Source: Chitinophagales bacterium (lineage in GTDB: Bacteria > Bacteroidota > Bacteroidia > Chitinophagales > UBA2359). From it: a stretch of DNA of 64,000 bases. Shown in pieces: positions 16,767 to 25,448 of this stretch. The first letter of the stretch is position 1, and the number at the start of each line of letters is the position of its first letter. Location of the stretch: assembly GCA_041392475.1 (NCBI GenBank), contig JAWKLZ010000001.1, positions 3,472,001-3,536,000 on the forward strand. The letters are read 5' to 3'. Position numbers and translations under genes: made by a program. The notes under the pieces are model-generated. The model was not told the origin of the DNA and did not search any database. It saw nothing but the letters and a program-made list of their open reading frames with translations.

Positions 16767-18008
16767 TTAAAACTTATGTGTAACCAATCCACTTCTCAGC
16801 TTGGGTTCAAACCAAGTAGTCTTGGGAGGCATTACATTTCCTGAGTTTGCGACATCAATTAATTGTTGAATACCTACGGCATAAATCGAAAAAGCCACTT
16901 GCATTTCCCCACTATTTACCCGTTTTTCCAATTCTTTCACACCACGAATCCCTCCTACAAAGTCAATTCTATCGTCTGTTCGTTGGTCTTTGATCCCCAA
17001 AATCGGTGCAATAAGGTTGTTGGAAAGTACTGAAATGTCCAAAGATTCGATAGGGTCTGTGGTATTGTAAGTTCCTTTTCTTGCTTTCAATTCGTACCAC
17101 TCTCCTTCCAAATACATTCCAAAAGTGTAGGGTTGTTTGGGTTTTACTTGCGCCATGCCCATTTCGGTTACTTCAAATTTTTTGGCGATTTCTTGTAAAA
17201 ATTCATCAGAGCTTAAACCGTTTAGATCTTTCACCACACGATTGTAGTCTATGATTTGCAGCTGGTTGTCGGGAAATAAAACAGAAAGAAAATAGTTATA
17301 CCCTTCTTTTCCTGTATGGTTTTCATTTTCTTCTCTCATTTGTAATCCTACTTTGGTAGAAGATGCGGCACGGTGGTGTCCATCTGCAATGTAGATGGCT
17401 TCAACTTCGGAATCAAATAAATCTACCAAAGTCTGTATAATACTCACATCATCAATGACCCAAAGGGTGTGCTGTATCCCGTCCTCCGCTGTAAAGTCGT
17501 ATTCAGGTGTTTGTCTGCGGGTCACTTGTTCCATGACTGCATCTATAGCGTTTACTTGTGGATAAGCCATCAATACGGGGCCTGAATGTAATCTAGTAGT
17601 TGCAATGTGATTGATGCGGTCTTGCTCTTTGACAGGGCGGGTAAATTCGTGCTTTTTGATGATGTCGTTTTGGTAATCTTCAATACTCGTACAGGTCATC
17701 AAACCTATTTGCTGTCTGCCATTCATTGTTTGGGCATAGACATACAAACAGTTTACTCCATCTTGTTTCAACACTCCATCTTTTACAAACTGCTCAAAGT
17801 TCTTTTTTGCCGTTTTATATACGATTTTATCGTAAGGATTATCCACTTCTGGTAAATCTATTTCTGAACGGGTAATGTGTAAATAAGAATATGGATTGGA
17901 CTCTGCTACTGCTTCTTCTCTGTTGAGTACATCATAAGGACGTGATGCGACTTTTACCGCCAATTCTTTTGCAGGCCTATATCCTCTAAATGCCTTAATT
18001 GTTGCCAT
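16767..18008 (-). CDS. DUF1015 family protein
   Basis: A 413-residue cytoplasmic protein with the family hallmarks: the N-terminal FRGYRPAKELAVKVASRPYD, NPYSYLHITRSEID, HEFTRPVKEQDRINHIATTR, and the central IADGHHRAASS with the Asp-Gly-His-His-Arg core also seen in ParB-like and SerK kinases. From this similarity an ATP- or phosphate-binding role is plausible. In other Bacteroidota I recall this gene beside serine biosynthesis genes, but none lies here, so I assign no reaction. It is a single-gene unit: its start is 250 bp from the DUF1028 gene and a clean terminator follows. Confidence 0.85.
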   Translation of the reverse strand: MATIKAFRGYRPAKELAVKVASRPYDVLNREEAVAESNPYSYLHITRSEIDLPEVDNPYDKIVYKTAKKNFEQFVKDGVLKQDGVNCLYVYAQTMNGRQQIGLMTCTSIEDYQNDIIKKHEFTRPVKEQDRINHIATTRLHSGPVLMAYPQVNAIDAVMEQVTRRQTPEYDFTAEDGIQHTLWVIDDVSIIQTLVDLFDSEVEAIYIADGHHRAASSTKVGLQMREENENHTGKEGYNYFLSVLFPDNQLQIIDYNRVVKDLNGLSSDEFLQEIAKKFEVTEMGMAQVKPKQPYTFGMYLEGEWYELKARKGTYNTTDPIESLDISVLSNNLIAPILGIKDQRTDDRIDFVGGIRGVKELEKRVNSGEMQVAFSIYAVGIQQLIDVANSGNVMPPKTTWFEPKLRSGLVTHKF

Positions 18009-18261
18009 AAATAATACTATTTTATTATACCTGCAAAGGTAGGGAATAATTGGGGAATGATGATGACCGCCTTTGAGGAAACTTCAAATTCATTTATTGC
18101 GTGATAACACAAACTTTTTCCTTACTACTCTGATTTAAAAGAATTTATTTATTCTTTTAAAAATACTTGCAGTTTGAAATAGGTTGTTTTGTAAGAATCT
18201 TATGCCAGAATGAGAAAATTTTGATACATGCCTATCTGACAATAGGAGAAAGGCTTGATAA

Positions 18262-19284
18262 TTAATCTGCTATCAAAAACTCCGCTTTTGCCACCAATTT
18301 ATCTTGTTGCCAAACATGGTATAAATATACACCACTTTTGCCGCCCAATTGTTTTACTGTCAATTGGGTATCTAATGGATTGTAGTAAAATTTTTGCAGT
18401 TGTTTACCTGATGCATCAAAAATTTGGACAACATAAGGTGCAATAGAATTGGGGTTTTCTATTTCAAAAACAGTTTGGCTGTTAATGGGGTTTGGATGAA
18501 TACGGACAATGGTGGGTTCGGGCAATTGCAGTTCGGGGGCATCGGTGGGGTTTAGCCATTCGTTGAAGGCTTCTTGTAGCACGTCAATGGGTTCGACTCC
18601 AAAATCGGTGAAGGGTACAACAATGTCTAAATAAACGTTTGACTCTGAATCAGTAGGCTTGGCGACTTTAATGTAGGCAGACAAAGAAGATACGCCTTCT
18701 TCTAAACAACGCTTATCAGCACCAGGTACATTTGCACCTTGAAGGGCTGCCATGAGTTTTTCTGCTAAGCTACCTTCTGCTCGATTAAACCGTACCTCCA
18801 TGGAGTCCAAGATTTGTTTGCCCAAAAGTATGTTTCCTTGAATGGCATAGTTTTCACCGAGGATATGACCTTTATAGGCTGTGGTGAATTGTCCTGTGAA
18901 ACCTGCTGTTCTGGGAACACCATTTTCGTCAAAATCAATAATCCCATATTGTCTTTGGTGGCGGTTGTTTTCTACATCATTGGCAGTTAGCCAAGTGATA
19001 ACTTCTTGAGGTGATTTTCCTTCTAATAATTGCTGTCCCGCATTTTCTTGGTTGGCTGCGTTCCAAAGAGCCTGTGTGTTGATGGCTCCTCGCCCTGGAT
19101 ATACTCTGCAAATAATCGAAACTCCTCCTGAGCCTGGGAACTGAATATCGTCTAAACAGGATGCTCCTGCACTCCCAACTTCACCTGTCTCAGTATCAAC
19201 GGCTACAATCGAAAAAGTATCTTGTGCGAAAAGTATTGAAGTCGAAAGGAGTAAGAAAGCTAGAAGTTGGTATAAGTATTTCAT
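18262..19284 (-). CDS. DUF1028 (Ntn-hydrolase-like) secreted protein with sorting domain
   Basis: About 340 residues from the ATG at 19284, chosen because the signal peptide MKYLYQLLAFLLLSTSILFA starts there; a further ATG at 19308 adds MLSQKFPP. After cleavage comes the DUF1028 domain (about residues 22-225) with TFSIVAVDTETGEVGSAGAS, SGGVSIICRVYPGRGAINTQ, DENGVPRTAGFTG and GENYAIQGNIL. The fold is related to N-terminal nucleophile hydrolases, but substrates are not established. The last 80 residues are a T9SS type A sorting domain (IHPNPINSQTVFEIEN, then SGVYLYHVWQ). Secretion of this domain through the type IX route suggests action on an extracellular amide or peptide; that is inference. 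Confidence 0.88.
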   Translation of the reverse strand: MKYLYQLLAFLLLSTSILFAQDTFSIVAVDTETGEVGSAGASCLDDIQFPGSGGVSIICRVYPGRGAINTQALWNAANQENAGQQLLEGKSPQEVITWLTANDVENNRHQRQYGIIDFDENGVPRTAGFTGQFTTAYKGHILGENYAIQGNILLGKQILDSMEVRFNRAEGSLAEKLMAALQGANVPGADKRCLEEGVSSLSAYIKVAKPTDSESNVYLDIVVPFTDFGVEPIDVLQEAFNEWLNPTDAPELQLPEPTIVRIHPNPINSQTVFEIENPNSIAPYVVQIFDASGKQLQKFYYNPLDTQLTVKQLGGKSGVYLYHVWQQDKLVAKAEFLIAD

Positions 19285-19553
19285 TGGAGGAAATTTTTGT
19301 GATAACATTTTCTTAGAATGAACGAAAAGCCATAAAATATATTAAACATAAATTATTTATAATAAGTAAGATGCAGATTTTGCACTAAACTTACAAGTAT
19401 GGTAAATGTTCCTGTCTTGTTATATCATTTATGCAGCTATTCAGCATGTCCTTTTTTTGGCTAAAATACTACTTTTTTCAATACTCAGTCTTCATATTGA
19501 TGTTTTCAATATTCAAATTTCAACCCTATTTTGTCCAACTTTAGAACGACAGT

Positions 19554-19769
19554 CAAAATTTGCAGATTGAAGCGGATGTAATTGAAGAAAAACCGCAAGG
19601 TTTGGTTTTGTAAGAGGTTGAATTTTAGCCAATTGAGACTACAATGGCTTTTCAGAAACTGGAGTAGATGGATATTGAAGTGACCGAAAATCCAAACTTC
19701 AACAATCGGCAATTGCAACAAGAACATGATTTTACATCTCTTTTGAAGTTTTTGGAGAAGATTGTTTGA
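19554..19769 (+). pseudogene. Decayed coding fragment with in-frame stops
   Basis: One frame reads protein-like text (IEADVIEEKPQGLVL, then MDIEVTENPNFNNRQLQQE and FTSLLKFLEKIV before the final stop) but is broken by three in-frame stops. It looks like the C-terminal end of a dead gene. I do not recognise the family. Confidence 0.4.
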
Positions 19770-19924
19770 TTTTGTTTTTATTAGTTCAAGTTCTACAATT
19801 CAAAATTTTAATACTAATATAATAGTCCACCCACTGTATATATTCATAGAAAATCTGTACGTTTGTTACTAACATAGTCAAAGATTAATTTTTTGATTCA
19901 AAAATCACATTAAATCAATATTCT

Positions 19925-20085
19925 ATGAAAAATCTATCTTACATTATTCTTTCTTTTTGTTTTTCGGAAGTTCCAATATTTTATTTGGAGGAATAATTCC
20001 ATCCTATTTAACTGCCAGTTTTACAGCCAATAAAACCACCATAAAAATTGGAGAAATGGTGACATTCACCGACCAATCTACTTAA
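19925..20085 (+). pseudogene. Truncated, frameshifted PKD-domain secreted protein
   Basis: ATG 19925 opens a signal peptide (MKNLSYIILSFCF), but the frame then shifts by one at a T run near 19960. In the new frame it continues GSSNILFGG... and reaches ASFTANKTTIKIGEMVTFTD, the start of a PKD domain, then stops at 20083-20085. Both a frameshift and a truncation are present, so this is a remnant of a T9SS-type cargo gene. Confidence 0.6.
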
Positions 20086-20097
20086 TAATCCCCCTCC

Positions 20098-20232
20098 TTT
20101 GATAGAGGAATCTTCTGGACTTATTTTTTGATTTTCATCAGTTTGATGCACGTCTTTTTGGAGTTTCCATTGAACCATCGAAGTTTTGTGGGGATTTATG
20201 GGGAAATGAAGAAACGATTGGTCAAATCTTGA
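20098..20232 (+). pseudogene. C-terminal remnant of a membrane protein gene
   Basis: The frame reads DRGIFWTYFLIFISLMHVFL, then EFPLNHRSFVGIYGEMKKRL and a stop. This looks like the last membrane helix and basic tail of an inner-membrane protein, with no start codon and no upstream part. It directly abuts the PKD remnant, so a deletion has joined two dead genes. Confidence 0.45.
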
Positions 20233-20604
20233 AATAATGTGATTTTCGCTTTTATACTACAAAAAATGGCTTCACAACTGTTACAAATCCCTACTAACTG
20301 CTATTAACACTCAAAGCTATTCACATAACCATCTGGCTTAAAAAATTACTTACTGAACAAATATTTTCATAGCCATTTGTTTATCAAAGTTTTTTACATA
20401 TTTATTTATACATTTATTTTAATTCATAACCAATCCAATAGTTTTTCGTATATTTGAATAGCAGAAATAGTGAAAAGTAATTTTACCTTTTTGAGGTTTC
20501 TTCTCTTCCCCCACCTTTTGTAGAGATACTTAGGCTATCAAGCCATTTACTTTTCTTTAGACTATTCTCATGACCTACTTTTTATCTCTAAAAATTTTTA
20601 TCTT
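20233..20604 (+). other. Gene-free leader region before the propeller/IPTL gene
   Basis: No gene is seen. TATATTTG at 20449-20456 is a possible -7 box for the gene at 20605, which would leave a leader of about 145 nt. No clear -33 box or riboswitch was recognised. Confidence 0.4.
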
Positions 20605-22926
20605 ATGAAACACCTCTCTTTCAAATCCATTCTTTTTGTTTTCACTGTACTGAGCAGCCTACACTTGTCACCGCTTCAAGCTCAGTGTTTTGATTCGCCC
20701 AGCGGAATTGCCATTGATGTGACCAATAATTTAATCTATTGGTCAGAAATCGGAAACCAACAAATTCGGAGTGGAAATCTGGACGGCACAGGCACACCCA
20801 CCATTTTATTTGACTTCTTTGATGGCGTAGGAGAACCCAGAGATGTGGCGATTGATGTAGTCAATGGCGATATTTTTTGGACAGAAATCAATTTCCCTTT
20901 TGATGATGATTACATTTTTATTGGCCCCATACAAGGTTCAGGAACAGGCGCACCAAATCCTCTTTACAGCACTACTGTTGATGGTTTGACTGCTCCAAAC
21001 GGCATTGAAGTGAATCCCACAACTGGCGAACTTTATTGGGGAGAAGTTATCAATCAAGCCATTGTGCAGGGCGATAATACTGCTTCTACTTTCAATCCTC
21101 TATTTTTGAATGGAGATGGGGTAGAAGGACCACGAGGGCTTGAAATAGATATTGCAGGGGGAAAAATGTATTGGGCAGACTTTAGCCCTCCTAATCCCAC
21201 AGGAAGAATTTTTGAAGCGAACATAGACGGGACAGGCTCACCAACACCGATTTACGATTTGGGGCCAGGTACTTTCCCCCACGGTATTGCCATTGATGTT
21301 GCCAATGGTTTGATTTATTGGACAGATGTAATTCATGACGAAATCATTGTTGGCAGTTTGGACGGAACAGCTACACCCACCGTTTTATTTGATTATGATG
21401 ATGGTGTTTTTGGCCCTCGTCATTTGGCTTTGGATGCAGCAGGTGGAAAACTTTATTGGACAGAATTGGAAGATGGCGAGATAGTGTTTGGAAATGCAGA
21501 TGGCACAGGTACAGTCACTTCGATGTTTGTGAAACTTTGGGATGGCGATGGCGACGGCACTACTTGGGGTGATGCTGCCAATTGGAGTGATGATACCAAA
21601 CCCGTTGCAGGAGATAGGGTAGTGATTCCGATTGATGCAGATGTAACGATTGATGGAGGAAGTGAAGAAGCATTGGAGGTGTTTCTCGAATTGGGAAGCT
21701 CTTTGACAATTGACGATGGCGCAACACTGACTATCGACAATGGCTTTTGTTTGGATGGCATTAAATTGAAGGAAAATGCTTCTTTGACCATCAACGGCAC
21801 ATTGGAAATCTTGGATACCTTTGACGATGGCATTGATTTAACGGTTCATTCGCTAATGACCGTTGGAGCAGCAGGCATTGTCACCATCACTGATTCGGTA
21901 GATGATGGCATAGACTTAGAAGGTTCGGCAGTGGTCAATATGGGAATGATAACCATTAAAGGTACTTATGATGCTGCAATCAGCATGATTTCATTGGACG
22001 ACGTTGCTTCTACTTTTAGCAATCAAGGAACAATCGTAATAGACGAGTCTGCCGACGAAGATGCCTATGATGGAATCGTATTGAGTGGCTCCACTTTTAG
22101 TAATTACAACAGCATTGAAATTAATAATGTGTTGAACGATGGCATTCATTTGGACGAGGACGATGATGGAATCACTACCCGTTTTACGAATTACAACGGT
22201 GCAAGCATTTTAATCGAAAACACAGGCGATGATGCCATGGACATAGACAACGATAGCGGTGATTTTTTAAACAATGGTTCTATCACTGTAAACACTGCGG
22301 TGGATGCGGGCGTGGATCTACAATCTGGGGCTAGCTTCACCAATGACCGCAACCTCACTATTGATGATGTGGCAATAGGTATTGACCAAAAAGGTGGAAA
22401 GTTCACCAATAACTGTACATTGACTCTAACAGAAGTAGGATTGGGTATTGGAATTCCAAATGGAGTTTTTGAGAACAACAGCATGATAGATATAACTCTT
22501 GCGATAGCGAGTACAGACCAAGCTATATATATAGACAGCGAACTCAACAACAGCACTTGTGGAATCATCAACATCTTCAGCCAACACCAAATCGAAATAG
22601 CTGCTTCGGGTACGCTTACCAACGATGGAGTCCTCACCACAGCATTTACAGGTAACAATACTCACGACGGCACTTTCGCCAACAACGGCCAAGTTCGCCC
22701 GTCTTCTTACGCATTCACAGGCAGTGCAATTACAGGAAATGCACCTGTCGATGGAGATGTTCCTGCTGCTGCCCCTCTCAATCCATCCGTTTGCAGTACA
22801 GGATGTCCTGTCACAGGCGTTCCTACTCTTTCAGAATGGGGATTGTTGATTTTGGCCTTGTCGCTGATGACTTTAGGAACACTTTATTTGATGCAGCCGA
22901 TATTGGAAGCAAAAAAGCAAGCCTAA
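20605..22926 (+). CDS. YWTD-type beta-propeller protein with IPTL-CTERM anchor
   Basis: A 773-residue exported protein. A signal peptide (residues 1-27, ending PLQAQ) is followed by a six-bladed LDL-receptor-like propeller to about residue 310, with repeats such as NLIYWSEIGNQQIRSGNLDG and GLIYWTDVIHDEIIVGSLDG. Residues 320-720 form short beta-helix rungs rich in Asp, Gly and Asn (ITDSVDDGIDLEGSAVVN and similar). The C-terminus is not a T9SS sorting domain: it reads VPTLSEWGLLILALSLMTLG and ends in a short basic tail, the pattern of IPTL-CTERM signals handled by exosortase-like enzymes. No such enzyme is encoded in the window. Its stop codon overlaps the stop of the opposite-strand gene by 4 bp. 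Confidence 0.85.
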   Translation: MKHLSFKSILFVFTVLSSLHLSPLQAQCFDSPSGIAIDVTNNLIYWSEIGNQQIRSGNLDGTGTPTILFDFFDGVGEPRDVAIDVVNGDIFWTEINFPFDDDYIFIGPIQGSGTGAPNPLYSTTVDGLTAPNGIEVNPTTGELYWGEVINQAIVQGDNTASTFNPLFLNGDGVEGPRGLEIDIAGGKMYWADFSPPNPTGRIFEANIDGTGSPTPIYDLGPGTFPHGIAIDVANGLIYWTDVIHDEIIVGSLDGTATPTVLFDYDDGVFGPRHLALDAAGGKLYWTELEDGEIVFGNADGTGTVTSMFVKLWDGDGDGTTWGDAANWSDDTKPVAGDRVVIPIDADVTIDGGSEEALEVFLELGSSLTIDDGATLTIDNGFCLDGIKLKENASLTINGTLEILDTFDDGIDLTVHSLMTVGAAGIVTITDSVDDGIDLEGSAVVNMGMITIKGTYDAAISMISLDDVASTFSNQGTIVIDESADEDAYDGIVLSGSTFSNYNSIEINNVLNDGIHLDEDDDGITTRFTNYNGASILIENTGDDAMDIDNDSGDFLNNGSITVNTAVDAGVDLQSGASFTNDRNLTIDDVAIGIDQKGGKFTNNCTLTLTEVGLGIGIPNGVFENNSMIDITLAIASTDQAIYIDSELNNSTCGIINIFSQHQIEIAASGTLTNDGVLTTAFTGNNTHDGTFANNGQVRPSSYAFTGSAITGNAPVDGDVPAAAPLNPSVCSTGCPVTGVPTLSEWGLLILALSLMTLGTLYLMQPILEAKKQA

Positions 22927-23546
22927 TCCTTTGACCATTCCTTGTAAGGTTTATATCGGTAATACTTAGGCCTGGAATCAATCCGTATGTGCAACCACGA
23001 AACGCCCAAACCCGCAGTACTCAACCACTTCGGCTTTGGGCTTTTCTTCAATGCCTTTTCGTACTCCTCCCCTATCCTCATCCAAAGCTCATCCAATTGG
23101 CTATCAGGCACATTTCGCACCACTTTCGCCAAATGAGCATAATTTTCTAATGCTATTTGAGGAGTAGGAACTATCAGCTGTGCATCACCACTTAGATTTG
23201 GGAAGGTTAAAATCTCATTACGAGAGTGTTTCTTAAAATATTCTTGAAACGCCCTTTCATCTGCTCGAATATTCTTCAATGTACCGCTATTGACCAATAC
23301 AAATTCAAAATCTTGCTTCAATTTGTGGGCAGTCATAGGCGGCAATTCCCAAAAAAAGGCTTCAAAAGGCGCATTTACCAAAATGGTATTGTAAAAACTT
23401 CGGAATATCGGCGTATTCCCCCAATGATAAATTACCTCTTCAAAAGACATCAAATTTCCATCTTGCAGAATTTGGTATTGAAGTACCTGATTTGGAGTGA
23501 TTATCTGCTTTTTTATAGTCCACATCCCACCACTAAATTTATGCAT
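22923..23546 (-). CDS. Conserved hypothetical protein (DUF6940-like)
   Basis: A 207-residue soluble protein without signal peptide or membrane segment. It has the strings PFEAFFWELPPMTA near residue 60, LENYAHLAKVVRNVP near 133 and LSTAGLGVSWLHIRIDSRPK near 176, which I recall from a family of unknown function (DUF6940) found in varied bacteria; that name is from memory. No catalytic motif is evident. It converges on the IPTL-CTERM gene with a 4-bp overlap of stop codons and diverges from the aldonate dehydratase operon. Confidence 0.7.
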   Translation of the reverse strand: MHKFSGGMWTIKKQIITPNQVLQYQILQDGNLMSFEEVIYHWGNTPIFRSFYNTILVNAPFEAFFWELPPMTAHKLKQDFEFVLVNSGTLKNIRADERAFQEYFKKHSRNEILTFPNLSGDAQLIVPTPQIALENYAHLAKVVRNVPDSQLDELWMRIGEEYEKALKKSPKPKWLSTAGLGVSWLHIRIDSRPKYYRYKPYKEWSKD

Positions 23547-23627
23547 CTTCCTTCTCTTTTAAAGAAAACAACTCCTCCTTATTTTGGTTCCTCAACCAAT
23601 AAACCAAAGGCTTTTCTAATTTATTTT

Positions 23628-23658
23628 TTTGCCCCTTCCCCAAAAATGAATATATTTA
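23628..23658 (+). promoter_or_regulatory. Promoter of the xylan/pentonate operon
   Basis: TTTG at 23628-23631, a 19-bp spacer and TATATTTA at 23651-23658 match the Bacteroidota -33/-7 pattern except for the last base. Transcription would start near 23663, just before the palindromic operator. Confidence 0.55.
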
Positions 23659-23669
23659 CATTTAGTCAC

Positions 23670-23681
23670 GCAATCGATTGC
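23670..23681. promoter_or_regulatory. LacI-type operator palindrome
   Basis: GCAATCGATTGC is a perfect 12-bp palindrome with the AAnCGnTT core of LacI/CcpA-family operators. It falls just after the expected transcription start and 25 bp before the ATG of the operon's first gene, so a bound repressor would block transcription. No LacI-family gene is in the window. Confidence 0.6.
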
Positions 23682-23706
23682 ATTAATTTTAGCTTCCTAC
23701 AACTCT

Positions 23707-25428
23707 ATGAACAAAGAAAAGAAACTACGCAGCCAAGAATGGTTTGGCGGCAACGATAAAATGGGCTTCGTACACCGTTCTTGGTTACGCAATCAAGGCT
23801 ACCCCGACGACTACTTTCGTGGAAAACCTGTCATTGGCATCTGCAATACATGGTCAGAACTCACCCCTTGCAATGGTCATTTGAGAGATGTGGCTGAAAT
23901 CGTCAAAAGAGGCATTGTAGAAGCAGGCGGATTTCCACTTGAATTCCCAGTCATGTCATTAGGCGAAACCATTATGCGCCCCACTACCATGTTGTTTCGC
24001 AATTTAGCAAGTATGGATGTAGAAGAATCCATCAGAGCCAACCCCTTAGATGGAATCGTATTGCTAACAGGATGCGACAAAACCACTCCTTCAACCATCA
24101 TGGGGGCTTGCAGTGTGGATTTGCCCACCATTGTAGTACCAGGTGGCCCGATGCTAAATGGTCGCTTTCGAGGAGAAACAATCGGCTCAGGTTCATTTAA
24201 TTGGATGATAAAAGAAAAACAAAAAACAGAGAACTTTGATAAAGCGGATTTGTTGGAAGCCGAAGTCTGTGCCGCACGAAGCATTGGCCACTGCAATACC
24301 ATGGGAACGGCTTCAACAATGGCCGCTATGTCTGAAGCATTGGGGCTGACACTCCCAGGTTTTTCGTCTATTCCAGCAGCTGATTCCCGAAAAAAAGTAA
24401 TGCAACAACTATCAGGCCGCCGCATCGTTGAAATGGTCAAAGAAGATTTGATTCTCTCCAAAATATTGACCAGAAAAGCATTTGAAAATGCCATCGTCAC
24501 CAATGCAGCCGTTGGTGGTTCTACCAATTTAATCATCCATTTGATAGCCATTGCGAGAAGAATAGGTGTGGAGTTGAAGTTAGAGGACTTTGATTCTATT
24601 GGTAGCAGTATTCCCTTGCTTGTCAATCTGATGCCTTCTGGAAAATACTTGATGGAAGACTTTTTTTATGCAGGAGGATTGCCTGTGGTCATGAAAGAAT
24701 TAGGTGATTTACTGCACCAAAACATTCTGACTGTTAATGGCAAAACTCTCCGAGAAAATTACACCAAAGCCCCATGTTACAACCAAGAAGTCATTTCAAG
24801 TATTGACCATCCCTTTCAAAAAAATGCTGGAATTGCTGTTCTCAAAGGAAACTTGTGTGAAAATGGAGCAGTGATAAAACCCTCCGCAGCTTCTCCAAAA
24901 TTGATGCAGCATACAGGTCGAGCCGTTGTTTTTGAAAGCATGGAAGACTACCATGCCCGAATTGACCTGCCTGAGTTGGACATTGACGAAACTTGTGTAA
25001 TCGTATTGAAGGGAGTCGGACCGAAAGGTTATCCAGGAATGCCCGAAGTTGGTAATGTAGATTTACCCGAAAAACTGATTTTGAAGGGTATCAAAGATAT
25101 GGTACGTATTTCGGATGGCAGAATGAGTGGAACAGCTTACGGAACAGTTGTCCTACACATTTCACCTGAATCTTCCATTGGAGGTACATTGGCAGTCGTC
25201 CAAAATGGCGATTCCATCACCTTAGACGTTCCCACTCGCCTCCTACAATTGAATATTTCCAACGAAGAATTGGCTCAAAGAAAAGCCGCATGGATAGCTC
25301 CCGAACCTTTAGCAACAAGGGGTTATGTGCGTATTTATTTAGACCATGTAGAACAAGCAGACCTAGGAGCAGATTTAGATATATTGGTCGGTGGTTCAGG
25401 CTCTAAGGTAGAGAGAGACTTGCATTAA
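23707..25428 (+). CDS. IlvD/Edd family aldonate dehydratase (arabinonate/xylonate type)
   Basis: A 573-residue Fe-S dehydratase, expected to turn a pentonate (L-arabinonate or D-xylonate) into its 2-keto-3-deoxy acid. The opening RSQEWFGGNDKMGFVHRSW is typical of the sugar-acid branch rather than of IlvD of valine synthesis. The three cluster-binding cysteines are Cys46 (GICNTWSEL), Cys123 (TGCDKTTPST) and Cys196 (IGHCNTMGTAS). The C-terminal half has KGVGPKGYPGMPEVGNV and RISDGRMSGTAYGTVVLH. The next gene encodes the enzyme for the following step, which supports a pentonate over a hexonate. It is the first gene of the operon, behind a promoter and a LacI-type palindrome. The exact sugar acid cannot be read from sequence. 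Confidence 0.88.
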   Translation: MNKEKKLRSQEWFGGNDKMGFVHRSWLRNQGYPDDYFRGKPVIGICNTWSELTPCNGHLRDVAEIVKRGIVEAGGFPLEFPVMSLGETIMRPTTMLFRNLASMDVEESIRANPLDGIVLLTGCDKTTPSTIMGACSVDLPTIVVPGGPMLNGRFRGETIGSGSFNWMIKEKQKTENFDKADLLEAEVCAARSIGHCNTMGTASTMAAMSEALGLTLPGFSSIPAADSRKKVMQQLSGRRIVEMVKEDLILSKILTRKAFENAIVTNAAVGGSTNLIIHLIAIARRIGVELKLEDFDSIGSSIPLLVNLMPSGKYLMEDFFYAGGLPVVMKELGDLLHQNILTVNGKTLRENYTKAPCYNQEVISSIDHPFQKNAGIAVLKGNLCENGAVIKPSAASPKLMQHTGRAVVFESMEDYHARIDLPELDIDETCVIVLKGVGPKGYPGMPEVGNVDLPEKLILKGIKDMVRISDGRMSGTAYGTVVLHISPESSIGGTLAVVQNGDSITLDVPTRLLQLNISNEELAQRKAAWIAPEPLATRGYVRIYLDHVEQADLGADLDILVGGSGSKVERDLH

Positions 25429-25448
25429 ACAAAAAGAGAACAAGTACC

